A DNA stretch of 64,000 nucleotides from the NCBI RefSeq assembly GCF_022023855.1, contig NZ_CP059450.1, positions 496,001-560,000 of the forward strand. The letters are read 5' to 3'. A model generated the notes under the pieces. The model made no database searches. It saw nothing but the letters and a program-made list of their open reading frames with translations, and had not been told where the DNA came from. Position 1 is the first letter of the stretch, and each line of letters begins with the position of its first letter. Source of the stretch: Azospirillum brasilense (lineage in GTDB: Bacteria > Pseudomonadota > Alphaproteobacteria > Azospirillales > Azospirillaceae). Shown here piece by piece: positions 10,556 to 17,701 of this stretch. The translations under genes and the position numbers were made by a program.

Positions 10556-12115
10556 ATGCAGCATGCCGCTTCCGACTTGGCACGGGACCCGACGCCGTCT
10601 GCGGCCGCCTTCCTCGCCGATCCGGCGAGTCATGGCGGGGCGGCGGTGGAGCGCGTCGAAACCCACGCCGCCATCGTCTTCCTGGCCGGGGACCGGGCCT
10701 ACAAGCTCAAGCGTGCGGTCCGCTACCCCTATCTCGACTATTCAACGGCCGAACGCCGCCGCGCGGCTTGCCTGGAGGAGTTGCGGCTGAACCGGCGAAC
10801 CGCGCCATCCCTTTACCTTGGCCTGGAGTCGGTGGTGCGACGGACGGACGGCACGCTCGCCTTCGGCGGCGAGGACGCGGCGGGGGGGACGGCGCTGGAC
10901 TGGTTGGTCGCGATGCGCCGCTTTCCGCAGGACGCCCTGCTGGACCGCGTGGCGGAGCGGGGCGGTCTCGACGACGGGTTGATTCGCGGGTTGGCCGACG
11001 CCGTGACCGCTTTTCACGAGGCCGCCGAACCGCGCCCGGAGGGCGGCGGCGCCGTGGCGATGCGGGAGGTGGTGGACGGCAACATCGCAGAACTGCGCGC
11101 CTGCCCGTCGCTGTTTCCCCAGGATGGCGTCGAGACGCTGGCCCGCAGATCCAGGGGCGCGCTGGAGCGCCTGACCCCGCAGTTGGAGGAGCGGCGTCGG
11201 CGTGGCTTCGTCCGGCACTGCCATGGCGACCTGCATCTGCGGAACATCGTGCTGCTGGAGGGAAGGCCGGTCCTGTTCGACGGCATCGAGTTCGACGAGC
11301 GCTTGGCGGTCATCGACGTCGCCTACGATCTCGCCTTTCTGCTGATGGATCTGGAGCGGCGGGGGCAGCGCCCGCTCGGCAACGCCTTCCTCAACCGCAG
11401 CCTGGACGCGACGGAGGATTATGGCGGGTTGGCGCTGCTGCCCCTGTTCCTGTCGGCACGGGCGGCCATCCGCGCCAAGATCGCCGCCACCACGGCGGCG
11501 CTCCGCCCCGGCGAAGATGCGGAGCGCAGCTCGGAAGGGGAGGCGTTGGCCTATCTGGAGCAGGCCATCGCGGCGCTGGAGCCGCCGCCGCCGCGGCTGG
11601 TCGCCATCGGCGGCCTGTCCGGCAGCGGCAAAACCCGGCTGGCCCGCGCCCTTGCGCCGTCGCTGGGGGCGTCGCCGGGCGCGGTGGTCCTGCGCTCCGA
11701 CGCGCTGCGCAAGCGTCTCTTCGGGGTCGGGGAGACGGAGCGGCTCCCCGCCGACGCCTACACGCCGGCAGTAACCGGGCGGGTCTATGCCGGGCTTCTG
11801 GAACGGGCGCGGGTCGTGCTCGCCGCTGGCCATGCCGTGGTGCTGGACGCCGTCCATGCCCGACCGGAGGAGCGTTCCGCCGCGGCCCGTCTTGCCGCCG
11901 AAACCGGTGTTCGATTCGACGGGATTTGGCTGGACGCGCCCTTGGACACGCGGGTCGCCCGCATCGCCGCCCGCCGCGGCGACGCCTCGGACGCGACGGC
12001 GGAGGTGGCCGAGCGGCAGGACGTCTATGATCTGGGCCCGCTTGAGTGGCTGCGTACGAATGCTGGCAGGGATGCGGGGGAAACGCTTGCGGCCGTGCTG
12101 GAGCGACTGGTGTAA
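10556..12115 (+). CDS. Bifunctional APH-like kinase / P-loop AAA-type kinase fusion
   Basis: A 519-residue two-domain cytosolic protein. The N-terminal part (about 30-320) is an aminoglycoside-phosphotransferase-like fold with the catalytic loop HCHGDLHLRN at about residue 221 and a metal-binding FDGIEFDE-VIDVAYD region. The C-terminal part (about 345-519) is a zeta-toxin/polynucleotide-kinase-like P-loop ATPase, with Walker A GGLSGSGKT at about 352. This fusion is widespread in proteobacteria but its substrate is not established as far as I know. An antibiotic-resistance function should not be assumed. The gene is alone, divergent from the PagL-like gene across a 246-base spacer. Confidence 0.85.
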   Translation: MQHAASDLARDPTPSAAAFLADPASHGGAAVERVETHAAIVFLAGDRAYKLKRAVRYPYLDYSTAERRRAACLEELRLNRRTAPSLYLGLESVVRRTDGTLAFGGEDAAGGTALDWLVAMRRFPQDALLDRVAERGGLDDGLIRGLADAVTAFHEAAEPRPEGGGAVAMREVVDGNIAELRACPSLFPQDGVETLARRSRGALERLTPQLEERRRRGFVRHCHGDLHLRNIVLLEGRPVLFDGIEFDERLAVIDVAYDLAFLLMDLERRGQRPLGNAFLNRSLDATEDYGGLALLPLFLSARAAIRAKIAATTAALRPGEDAERSSEGEALAYLEQAIAALEPPPPRLVAIGGLSGSGKTRLARALAPSLGASPGAVVLRSDALRKRLFGVGETERLPADAYTPAVTGRVYAGLLERARVVLAAGHAVVLDAVHARPEERSAAARLAAETGVRFDGIWLDAPLDTRVARIAARRGDASDATAEVAERQDVYDLGPLEWLRTNAGRDAGETLAAVLERLV

Positions 12116-12175
12116 TTCCAGGTGGAACGGGCGCCGCCGGTTCCCCATGGTCTAATATATGGGCGGCGCGGCGCT

Positions 12176-12200
12176 GGAAACGGTGCATCCAGCCGTCGTT
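12176..12200 (+). promoter_or_regulatory. Near-match to an EcfG (general stress sigma) promoter
   Basis: GGAAA (12176-12180), 16 bases, then CGTT (12197-12200). The alphaproteobacterial EcfG consensus is GGAAC-N16/17-CGTT, so there is one mismatch in the -35. It lies about 50 bases upstream of the universal stress protein start, which is the kind of gene expected in that regulon. Confidence 0.4.
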
Positions 12201-12253
12201 CCGACAGGCACCGTCCAGAAGATGGGCCGGCGGAAACGGCCCGGGGGGAGATC

Positions 12254-13120
12254 ATGTCACTCAAGACGATCCTTGTGCCGTTGGCCGGACTCGACGGCGA
12301 CACGGTGGCTTTGAACGCCGCTCTGAAGATCGCGCGCGAATTCGACGCCCATGTCGACGCCCTGTTCGTGTCGCTGGACCCGCGCGACGCCGTGCCCATG
12401 CTGGGCGAGGGCATGTCCGGCGCGATGGTCGAGGAAATCATGCGCGCCGCCGAAGGGGAGTCGAAGACCCACCTCCACACCGCCCGCCGCACCTTCGACG
12501 ATGTGATTCGCGCCGCGGACATCGAACTGCGCGACATCCCGACCGGCGTCGAGGCGCCGACCGCCCAGTGGCGGGAGGAAACGGGCCGCGTCGAGGAGGT
12601 GGTGCCGCGCGAGGGGCGGCTGGCCGATCTGCTGGTCTTCGCCCACACCACGCTGGACAGCAACACCCAGGCTTACGCCACGGTGGAAAGCGCCCTGCTG
12701 GGGGCGGCCCGTCCGCTGCTGCTGGCGCCAGCCACCCTGCCGGACGAGATCGGGCGCACGGTGGCGCTCGCCTGGAACGGCAGCCCCGAATCGGTGCGCG
12801 CCCTGACCGGGGCGATGCCCTTCCTGACCGGTGCCGACACCGTCCATGTGCTGACCGCCGAGACGTCCCACACCCAGGCTGCGGCAGGGCGTCGCATCGC
12901 CCAATATCTCGCTTGGCACGGCGTTAACGTTCAGGTAACCATATTGAAGCCGGGATCGGAACCCGTCGGCCAAGCCATCATCAACAAGGCCTCGGAACTT
13001 GGGTCCGACCTCCTCGTGATGGGGGGATACGGACACAGCCGGATGCGGGAAATGATCCTGGGTGGCGTGACCCGCTATGTGCTGAATCACGCCGGCCTGC
13101 CCGTGCTGATGGCCCACTGA
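12254..13120 (+). CDS. Tandem-domain universal stress protein
   Basis: A 288-residue protein with two UspA folds. The first begins TILVPLAGLDGD. The second, from about residue 160, ends with the ATP-binding signature GGYGHSRMREMILGGVTRYV (G-x2-G-x9-G-[ST]). The first repeat lacks a clear copy of this signature, so probably only the C-terminal domain binds nucleotide. ATG 12254 is chosen for the GGGGGGAG six bases upstream; an open frame reaches back to 12122 but has no ribosome site. A candidate general-stress promoter precedes it. Its role in stress survival is inferred from the family. Confidence 0.88.
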   Translation: MSLKTILVPLAGLDGDTVALNAALKIAREFDAHVDALFVSLDPRDAVPMLGEGMSGAMVEEIMRAAEGESKTHLHTARRTFDDVIRAADIELRDIPTGVEAPTAQWREETGRVEEVVPREGRLADLLVFAHTTLDSNTQAYATVESALLGAARPLLLAPATLPDEIGRTVALAWNGSPESVRALTGAMPFLTGADTVHVLTAETSHTQAAAGRRIAQYLAWHGVNVQVTILKPGSEPVGQAIINKASELGSDLLVMGGYGHSRMREMILGGVTRYVLNHAGLPVLMAH

Positions 13121-13274
13121 CGACGGGGCCTCTCTTTTAAAAGGCCGGGCTTCTCCGATCCGACGCGCGGCGCCGCAAGCAACGATGGGCGCCCTCCACG
13201 CCGATGGTTTTCAACCACAAGGGCCACCCGGACTCCGGTCCGGGCAAGGCCCGGCAATCGGGAAGGAACGCGCC

Positions 13275-13535
13275 ATGTTGACGATCGACGATTGCATCGC
13301 GCTCAGCGATTTGACCGAAGAGGAAATCGACGCCATCGCGGAGCATGAGCATCTGCCGGAAATCCTAGCGGTGGAACTGGGCTGCTGTCTTGCCCACGAC
13401 GCCGAAGGCATCCGCCGGATCGCCCGCATCATCCGCGAGGACATCGACCGGGCCCGCAGCCATGGGCAGACCGTCCACGCCCGCCAGTTGACGGTCGTTC
13501 TGGACGGCTTCGTGCACCAGCACCCGGCCCTGTAA
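13275..13535 (+). CDS. Small helical protein of unknown function
   Basis: An 86-residue acidic, helix-rich protein (LSDLTEEEIDAIAEHEHLP, then two conserved-looking cysteines in ELGCCLAHD). It has no signal peptide or membrane segment. ATG 13275 is preceded by GGAAGGAACG at 13261-13270, a usable ribosome site. It follows the universal stress gene by 154 bases and is followed by a terminator-like hairpin, so it is probably a single-gene unit. I recall similar short proteins in alphaproteobacteria but know no function. Confidence 0.7.
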   Translation: MLTIDDCIALSDLTEEEIDAIAEHEHLPEILAVELGCCLAHDAEGIRRIARIIREDIDRARSHGQTVHARQLTVVLDGFVHQHPAL

Positions 13536-13624
13536 GGCGACGCCACATCTCAAGAGGGCGGCAGGACGGGAGGACGTCAGGAAGGAAACGCCCCACCCGC
13601 GCCGTGACGGTGCGGGTGGTCGTG

Positions 13625-13659
13625 GGGAGCCGCGGAACAACCGGCTCCCTGTTTGGTTG
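13625..13659 (+). terminator. Rho-independent terminator-like hairpin
   Basis: GGGAGCCG (13625-13632) pairs with CGGCTCCC (13642-13649), then TGTTTGGTT. A second hairpin, CCACCCGC/GCGGGTGG at 13593-13619, lies just upstream. Together they close the transcript of the 86-residue gene. Confidence 0.6.
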
Positions 13660-13773
13660 GCATTGGCGGGATCGCGTCGGGGGGACGGCGGGGAGTGCGT
13701 TTGGCGCGCTCCCCCAACCGTCGGGCTTCCGCGACGTGTGCCTTGTACCGCCGCCTGCAAAGGACGAACGACC

Positions 13774-14133
13774 GTGCCCTTGAAGACAATCCGCCTTGAA
13801 CTGGCCCGCACCGCCGACCATCCGGAAGGCAGCGCGGAGCATGGCTATGAGTTCATCGCCCCGCTGACCACGGACGGCCATCTGGATCTCGAGGAATGGC
13901 GCAGCCAGAGGGCTTCCTGCACGGTCCGCCGTTTCTGGCGCGGGGAGGACGAGCAGACCGGCCACCTTGTTCATCGTGGCAAGGGGTGGCTGTTCGACTA
14001 CGACGCCGACGACAGCGACGACGACGAACCGATCTTCCGCTTCGACCGCCACACTCTGGTCGAGGGGGAATACATCTCCATCACCGAGCATGATGGAGAG
14101 CTGCGCCCCTTCCGCGTCGTGTCTGTCCGCTGA
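13774..14133 (+). CDS. Conserved-looking hypothetical protein with acidic stretch
   Basis: A 119-residue protein of beta-rich appearance (TIRLELAR, HGYEFIAPL, WLFDYDADDSDDDEP, FRFDRHTLVEGEYISI, PFRVVSV). No signal or membrane segment is visible. The GTG at 13774 has AGGAC ten bases upstream and opens the first strand; the frame extends upstream without a better start. The DADDSDDDE run could bind divalent metal, but this is only a suggestion. Family and function are not recognised. Confidence 0.65.
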   Translation: MPLKTIRLELARTADHPEGSAEHGYEFIAPLTTDGHLDLEEWRSQRASCTVRRFWRGEDEQTGHLVHRGKGWLFDYDADDSDDDEPIFRFDRHTLVEGEYISITEHDGELRPFRVVSVR

Positions 14134-14176
14134 AAATCAGCCTGCTGAATACCTGCCCGCGGAATACAAGCTGTTT

Positions 14177-14212
14177 CCGGCGGCGGTCCGGCTGGTCCGG
14201 ACCCGCCGCCGG
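14177..14212. terminator. Strong hairpin between convergent genes
   Basis: CCGGCGGCGG-TCCGG pairs with CCGGACCCGCCGCCGG, with one bulge, around a CTGGT loop. It sits in the 90-base gap between genes converging from both sides and probably acts as a transcription barrier. There is no T run on either strand, so classical intrinsic termination is not assured. Confidence 0.45.
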
Positions 14213-14223
14213 ACGCCGTCCGC

Positions 14224-14382
14224 TCAGGCGGCCAACCGGTCCTCGCGGTCGCGCAAATTGCGCCCAACCTGTTCGAGAAGCTGCCGCAGCGTCTCGGCGG
14301 TCATGCCGTCCCGATTCATCAGGGCGACGATGATGGGCTCGTCCAGGATTTCCGACAGGGTCGGAGCCGTCAAATGGTCCAT
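14224..14382 (-). CDS. 52-residue hypothetical protein
   Basis: A very short gene with an excellent ribosome site (AGGGAGG, 5 bases before ATG 14382). The product begins MDHLTAPTLSEILDEP and is predicted to be two helices: SEILDEPIIVALMNRDG and AETLRQLLEQVGRNLRDRED. This pattern resembles small regulatory helical proteins, but I recognise no family. The 205 bases upstream are AT-rich and would hold its promoter. The clean third-position GC and the ribosome site support it being real despite its size. Confidence 0.6.
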   Translation of the reverse strand: MDHLTAPTLSEILDEPIIVALMNRDGMTAETLRQLLEQVGRNLRDREDRLAA

Positions 14383-14587
14383 GTTACCCTCCCTGTGCAT
14401 TCCGGCCGGCCTTGAGGCGGCGTGGTTCTATTGTACTTAAGATACGGTATTTCGCAACAATGCTGCATCGCGAAATATTCTATCGCGGTTTGCGCAAGGG
14501 TAGAAAGCCGCTGAGTGTTCATGCCTGAACACCGGACCGATGCCTATATCGGTAAAAGGGTTACCGCATTGGTGGAGGTGAATGAAC

Positions 14588-15004
14588 TCAGTGTTCCGCG
14601 TCGCGGTTTCGCATGATCGTGACGCCGGCCCCGGCCGTGTCGGGTAGCAAGGACGGCAGTTCCACATCGACGCGCACATGGCGGACCTTCGGCTGGGCCA
14701 TGCACAGCGCGGCGGTGCGGTCAGCCAGATAGTCGGGCCCGGGCACCATGTCCTCGGCGCACAGACGGCGCAGGTCCTCCACAATGTCCTCGTAGGACAT
14801 GACCGCGGTTATGTCGTCGGGAAAGTCGAGACCGGGATGACTGACCTTCAACTCCAGACTGATGTGAACGGTGTGGCGTCCGGAGCGCCCGGCGAGCGAC
14901 ACGGTGGCGGTGAAATCGCGCAGCAGGATGGTGTAGGTCGCCCCTGCGCCGGGAGAGCCGGAGCCGGTGTGTCGGGAAACGGAATCGTTGGCCAAAAAAG
15001 ACAT
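14588..15004 (-). CDS. folB: Dihydroneopterin aldolase-like protein (folate pathway)
   Basis: A 138-residue T-fold protein. FolB converts dihydroneopterin to 6-hydroxymethyl-dihydropterin and glycolaldehyde. The FolB core is seen as an early LRDFTATVSLAGRS strand, SYEDIVEDLRRLC at mid-length (the canonical SYxxI segment) and a C-terminal VRHVRVDVELPSLLP strand. It lies 136 bases after folK on the same strand, and FolK uses the product of FolB, which supports the call. Sequence is more divergent than textbook FolB, so a FolB/FolX-like role is possible. Confidence 0.75.
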   Translation of the reverse strand: MSFLANDSVSRHTGSGSPGAGATYTILLRDFTATVSLAGRSGRHTVHISLELKVSHPGLDFPDDITAVMSYEDIVEDLRRLCAEDMVPGPDYLADRTAALCMAQPKVRHVRVDVELPSLLPDTAGAGVTIMRNRDAEH

Positions 15005-15139
15005 CTCCTGGCGGGCGGCGGCCCTGGTCGATGCCCCGTCCGGGGCGGCCGCCTCGTCGCTGCGCCACGCCCACTATAGCGCAGGCGCCCGCCCATTCGG
15101 CAAGGTTAGACCGTCAACAAGGTCAGACCGTCAAAAAGG

Positions 15140-15688
15140 TCAGACTGCCACCGGAAGCTCCGTGCCGGTGCGGACCACCGTGTCGCGCCCCGGTACGGCG
15201 GCCAAAAGATCATCGAAGCTGCGTGCGATGGCCGGGTGCTGAAGGTCGCCCGCGATATCGGCCAGCGGGGCCAGGACGAAGGCGCGCTCGGCGATGCGGG
15301 GATGGGGAATCTCCAGTTCCGGCGCGTACATCACCAACTCGCCATAGAGCAGAATGTCGATGTCGATGGGGCGCGGCCCGAAGCGAAGGCCGCCTTTCAG
15401 GTCGCGGCCCATCTCCGCCTCGATGTCCTTGACGTGGCGGAGAAGTTCCCACGGGCCGAGCGCCGTCTGCGTGCGCAGCACCATGTTCAGGAAGGACGGC
15501 TGGTCGGTCACGTACATGGGGGCGGTTTCATAGACGGGCGAGGCCAGTGTGACCTGGACCTGCGGAGAGAGCCGGCGTTGCGCGGTCGCCAGATTGGCGG
15601 CGCGGTCGCCCAGATTGCTGCCGAGCGCAAGGAAGACCGTGGTCATCGCAGAACCGTCGCTAGTCGAAACCAAACCCTCGTCAGTCAT
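15140..15688 (-). CDS. folK: 2-amino-4-hydroxy-6-hydroxymethyldihydropteridine pyrophosphokinase
   Basis: FolK transfers pyrophosphate from ATP to 6-hydroxymethyl-dihydropterin, the step before dihydropteroate synthase. Hallmarks are FLALGSNLGDR at the N-terminus, VYETAPMYVTDQPSFLN, the signature FGPRPIDIDILLYG and HPRIAERAFVLAPL near the end. ATG 15688 has GGAGGAT eight bases upstream and gives 182 residues. An internal ATG at 15646 would start exactly at the conserved core but lacks a ribosome site. folB follows in the same direction. Confidence 0.93.
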   Translation of the reverse strand: MTDEGLVSTSDGSAMTTVFLALGSNLGDRAANLATAQRRLSPQVQVTLASPVYETAPMYVTDQPSFLNMVLRTQTALGPWELLRHVKDIEAEMGRDLKGGLRFGPRPIDIDILLYGELVMYAPELEIPHPRIAERAFVLAPLADIAGDLQHPAIARSFDDLLAAVPGRDTVVRTGTELPVAV

Positions 15689-15881
15689 ACCATGATCCTC
15701 CGTTCCATCAACCGTCAAAGCGTCGGACGGCACCGCCGTCACATCCAAAGCCGACCTTTCGTCTGGTGAAAAGGGCCAGCGTGGAGCACGCTCCGGTTTA
15801 GGTAGCCGGCTTTCTCCGGGAACCGCAAGCAGCGGACGGGGTTGTGCCAGTCGTGCGATGCTGCATCGGAGGGGAACGGTC

Positions 15882-16343
15882 ATGGCGGTTCGGCATGTCG
15901 GGACGGCAACGCTTCTGGGATTGGCCGGGGCGCTCCTGGCCTCCTGCGCCACGGGGCCGGACCCGCAGATCGCCCGGCGCGCCCAGACCGAACTGGTCGG
16001 CATGCCGAAGGAACGGCTGCTCGCCTGCGCCGGGGTTCCAGCGCGGCAGGCCCAGGCCGGCGGGCGGGAATACTACACCTACGTCTCCGACCCCGGAGTG
16101 GCGATCAGCCCGCTTGGCGGCAGCAGCATCGGCGTCGGAGGCTTCGGAGGCGGCGGTTCCAGCGGTGTCGGCGTCGGGCTGGGATTCGGGCTCCCGATCG
16201 GTTCCTCCTCTCCCGGCATGTGCGAGGCCACCTTCGTCCTGGGGCCGGACGGGGTCGTGGAGCAGGTGTCCTACCCGGGCAACGCCTCGCTGTCCGCCTG
16301 CACGCCGATCGTCCAGAACTGCGTGCCTCCCGCCCCGCGCTGA
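15882..16343 (+). CDS. Glycine-rich lipoprotein
   Basis: A 153-residue lipoprotein. The signal peptide ends in lipobox LLASC with Cys22 as the lipidation site. The mature protein has a short helical region (RRAQTELVGMPKERLLACAG, resembling the SmpA/BamE-like start of many small alphaproteobacterial lipoproteins), a glycine/serine-rich linker around residues 78-112, and a C-terminal CEATFVLGPDGVVEQVSY strand with further cysteines that may form disulphides. GGAGGGG precedes ATG 15882. No specific function is known; outer-membrane location is inferred. Confidence 0.8.
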   Translation: MAVRHVGTATLLGLAGALLASCATGPDPQIARRAQTELVGMPKERLLACAGVPARQAQAGGREYYTYVSDPGVAISPLGGSSIGVGGFGGGGSSGVGVGLGFGLPIGSSSPGMCEATFVLGPDGVVEQVSYPGNASLSACTPIVQNCVPPAPR

Positions 16344-16443
16344 GACGTCCCTTCCTGGCTGAAAGGGGGACTGTCGCCGGTTGCGGCCTTGCCGTATCGT
16401 CCGGCTATGGCTTGGCTGTGAAAAAGCAGGGGAGAACCACGTC

Positions 16444-17106
16444 ATGGACATGAGCGGCAGCCAGCGCATCACGGCCCCGCGCGACAAGGTTTGGGCGGCG
16501 CTGAACGACCCGGACATCCTGCGCCAGTGCATTCCCGGCTGCGAGGAGGTGCAGAAGACCTCCGACACGGAATTCACCGCGAAAGTGGTCGCCAAGGTGG
16601 GACCGGTCAGCGCCAAGTTCTCCGGCAAGGTGACGCTGTCGGATCTCGACCCGCCCAACGGTTACACCATCACCGGCGAAGGCTCGGGCGGGGCCGCCGG
16701 TTTCGGCAAGGGCGGTGCCAAGGTTTCCTTGGAACCGGATGGCGAGGCGGCGACGGTGCTGTCCTACACCGCGCACGCCACGGTCGGCGGCAAGCTGGCG
16801 CAGATCGGTTCACGTCTGGTGGACGCCACGGCGCGCAAGATGGCGGATGATTTCTTCAACCGCTTCACGGCTGTGGTCGGCGGACCGCAGCCCGAACCGG
16901 TCGCCGAACCGGTCGCTCAGACGGTCGCGCAGCCCGCGGCGACGAGTGCGGCCGCTCCACAACCGATAACGCCCGCCGTGGCCGCCCCAGCCCCGGAAAT
17001 CCCCATTCCGCTTCCCGCCGCCCGGGGGCGTGGCGGCTTTTATGTGCCTTGGGCGGCGCTGGTCGTGGTGGCCGTTCTTGTCCTTCTTCTGGCATGGATG
17101 AAATAA
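16444..17106 (+). CDS. CoxG-family SRPBCC protein with C-terminal membrane anchor
   Basis: A 220-residue protein. Residues 1-145 form the CoxG/SRPBCC fold seen in carbon monoxide dehydrogenase maturation factor CoxG, with VWAALNDPDILRQCIPGCEEV, KVGPVSAKFSGKV and ATVGGKLAQIGSRLVD. A Pro/Ala-rich linker (about 150-195) leads to a C-terminal transmembrane helix (VPWAALVVVAVLVLLLAWM), so it is tail-anchored. No cox structural genes are nearby. CoxG homologues commonly serve other molybdenum hydroxylases or act as lipophilic-molecule carriers. ATG 16444 follows a GGGGAGAA site. Confidence 0.82.
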   Translation: MDMSGSQRITAPRDKVWAALNDPDILRQCIPGCEEVQKTSDTEFTAKVVAKVGPVSAKFSGKVTLSDLDPPNGYTITGEGSGGAAGFGKGGAKVSLEPDGEAATVLSYTAHATVGGKLAQIGSRLVDATARKMADDFFNRFTAVVGGPQPEPVAEPVAQTVAQPAATSAAAPQPITPAVAAPAPEIPIPLPAARGRGGFYVPWAALVVVAVLVLLLAWMK

Positions 17107-17235
17107 CCCGTATTTGGTGTTTGTGCTGTGGGCGCGACACGTTGGGGGGTTGGCCTTAACCACAGAATGTGTATGCTGCGCCCGAACCTGCCGGCACCAG
17201 AACGCCGGCCTCATCCGGAAGGGGGAATCTGACCA

Positions 17236-17616
17236 ATGAACAAGCATATCCTGGGCGCCGCCCTGATCGCCGGCATTGCCATGGGCGCGGGCGCCGCGCA
17301 GGCCGCTGACGCCGCCGCCGGTAAGGACGTCTTCAAGCAGTGCATGGCCTGCCACACGGCCGAGCAGGGCAAGAACAAGGTCGGCCCGTCGCTGTTCGGC
17401 GTCGTTGGCCGCCCGGCCGCCGCCATCGACGGCTTCAAGTACTCCAAGCCGATGCAGGAGAAGGCCGCCGGCGGTCTGACCTGGACCCCGGACAACCTGA
17501 AGGCCTACATCACCGCCCCGAAGGAAGTCGTTCCGGGTGGCACGATGGCCTTCGCCGGCATCAAGGACGCCGGCAAGGTGGACGACCTGGTTGCCTTCCT
17601 GGCCGAGCAGAAGTAA
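17236..17616 (+). CDS. Class I c-type cytochrome (cytochrome c2/c550-like)
   Basis: A 126-residue periplasmic electron carrier. The signal peptide ends AQA before Asp24 or so. Haem attaches at CMACH (Cys36, Cys39, His40), and Met105 in PGGTMAF is the probable distal ligand. KVGPSLFGVVGRPA and the C-terminal VDDLVAFLAEQ helix are typical of the c2/mitochondrial-c lineage that shuttles electrons between complex III and oxidases. It is transcribed alone, with a terminator right after. Length is normal for the family. Confidence 0.93.
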   Translation: MNKHILGAALIAGIAMGAGAAQAADAAAGKDVFKQCMACHTAEQGKNKVGPSLFGVVGRPAAAIDGFKYSKPMQEKAAGGLTWTPDNLKAYITAPKEVVPGGTMAFAGIKDAGKVDDLVAFLAEQK

Positions 17617-17648
17617 AGACGCCCGCGTTTCGGCGCGGGGGTATGGAC

Positions 17649-17685
17649 GGGCCGGAGGGGAAATCCTCCGGCCCTTTCCTTTTTC
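17649..17685 (+). terminator. Rho-independent terminator of the cytochrome gene
   Basis: A perfect 10-bp stem, GGGCCGGAGG (17649-17658) with CCTCCGGCCC (17665-17674), a 6-base loop, then TTTCCTTTTTC. It lies 33 bases past the cytochrome stop. Confidence 0.88.
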
Positions 17686-17701
17686 ATCAGGCCTCTTCCG
17701 A

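Noticed and set aside
10556..11500. Aminoglycoside resistance gene
   Set aside because: The APH-like fold is fused to another kinase and is a common chromosomal gene in proteobacteria; fold similarity alone does not show resistance.
13127..13147. GGCCTCTCTTTTAAAAGGCC as a terminator after the universal stress gene
   Set aside because: The stem is only 5-6 bp and the T run lies inside it, not after.
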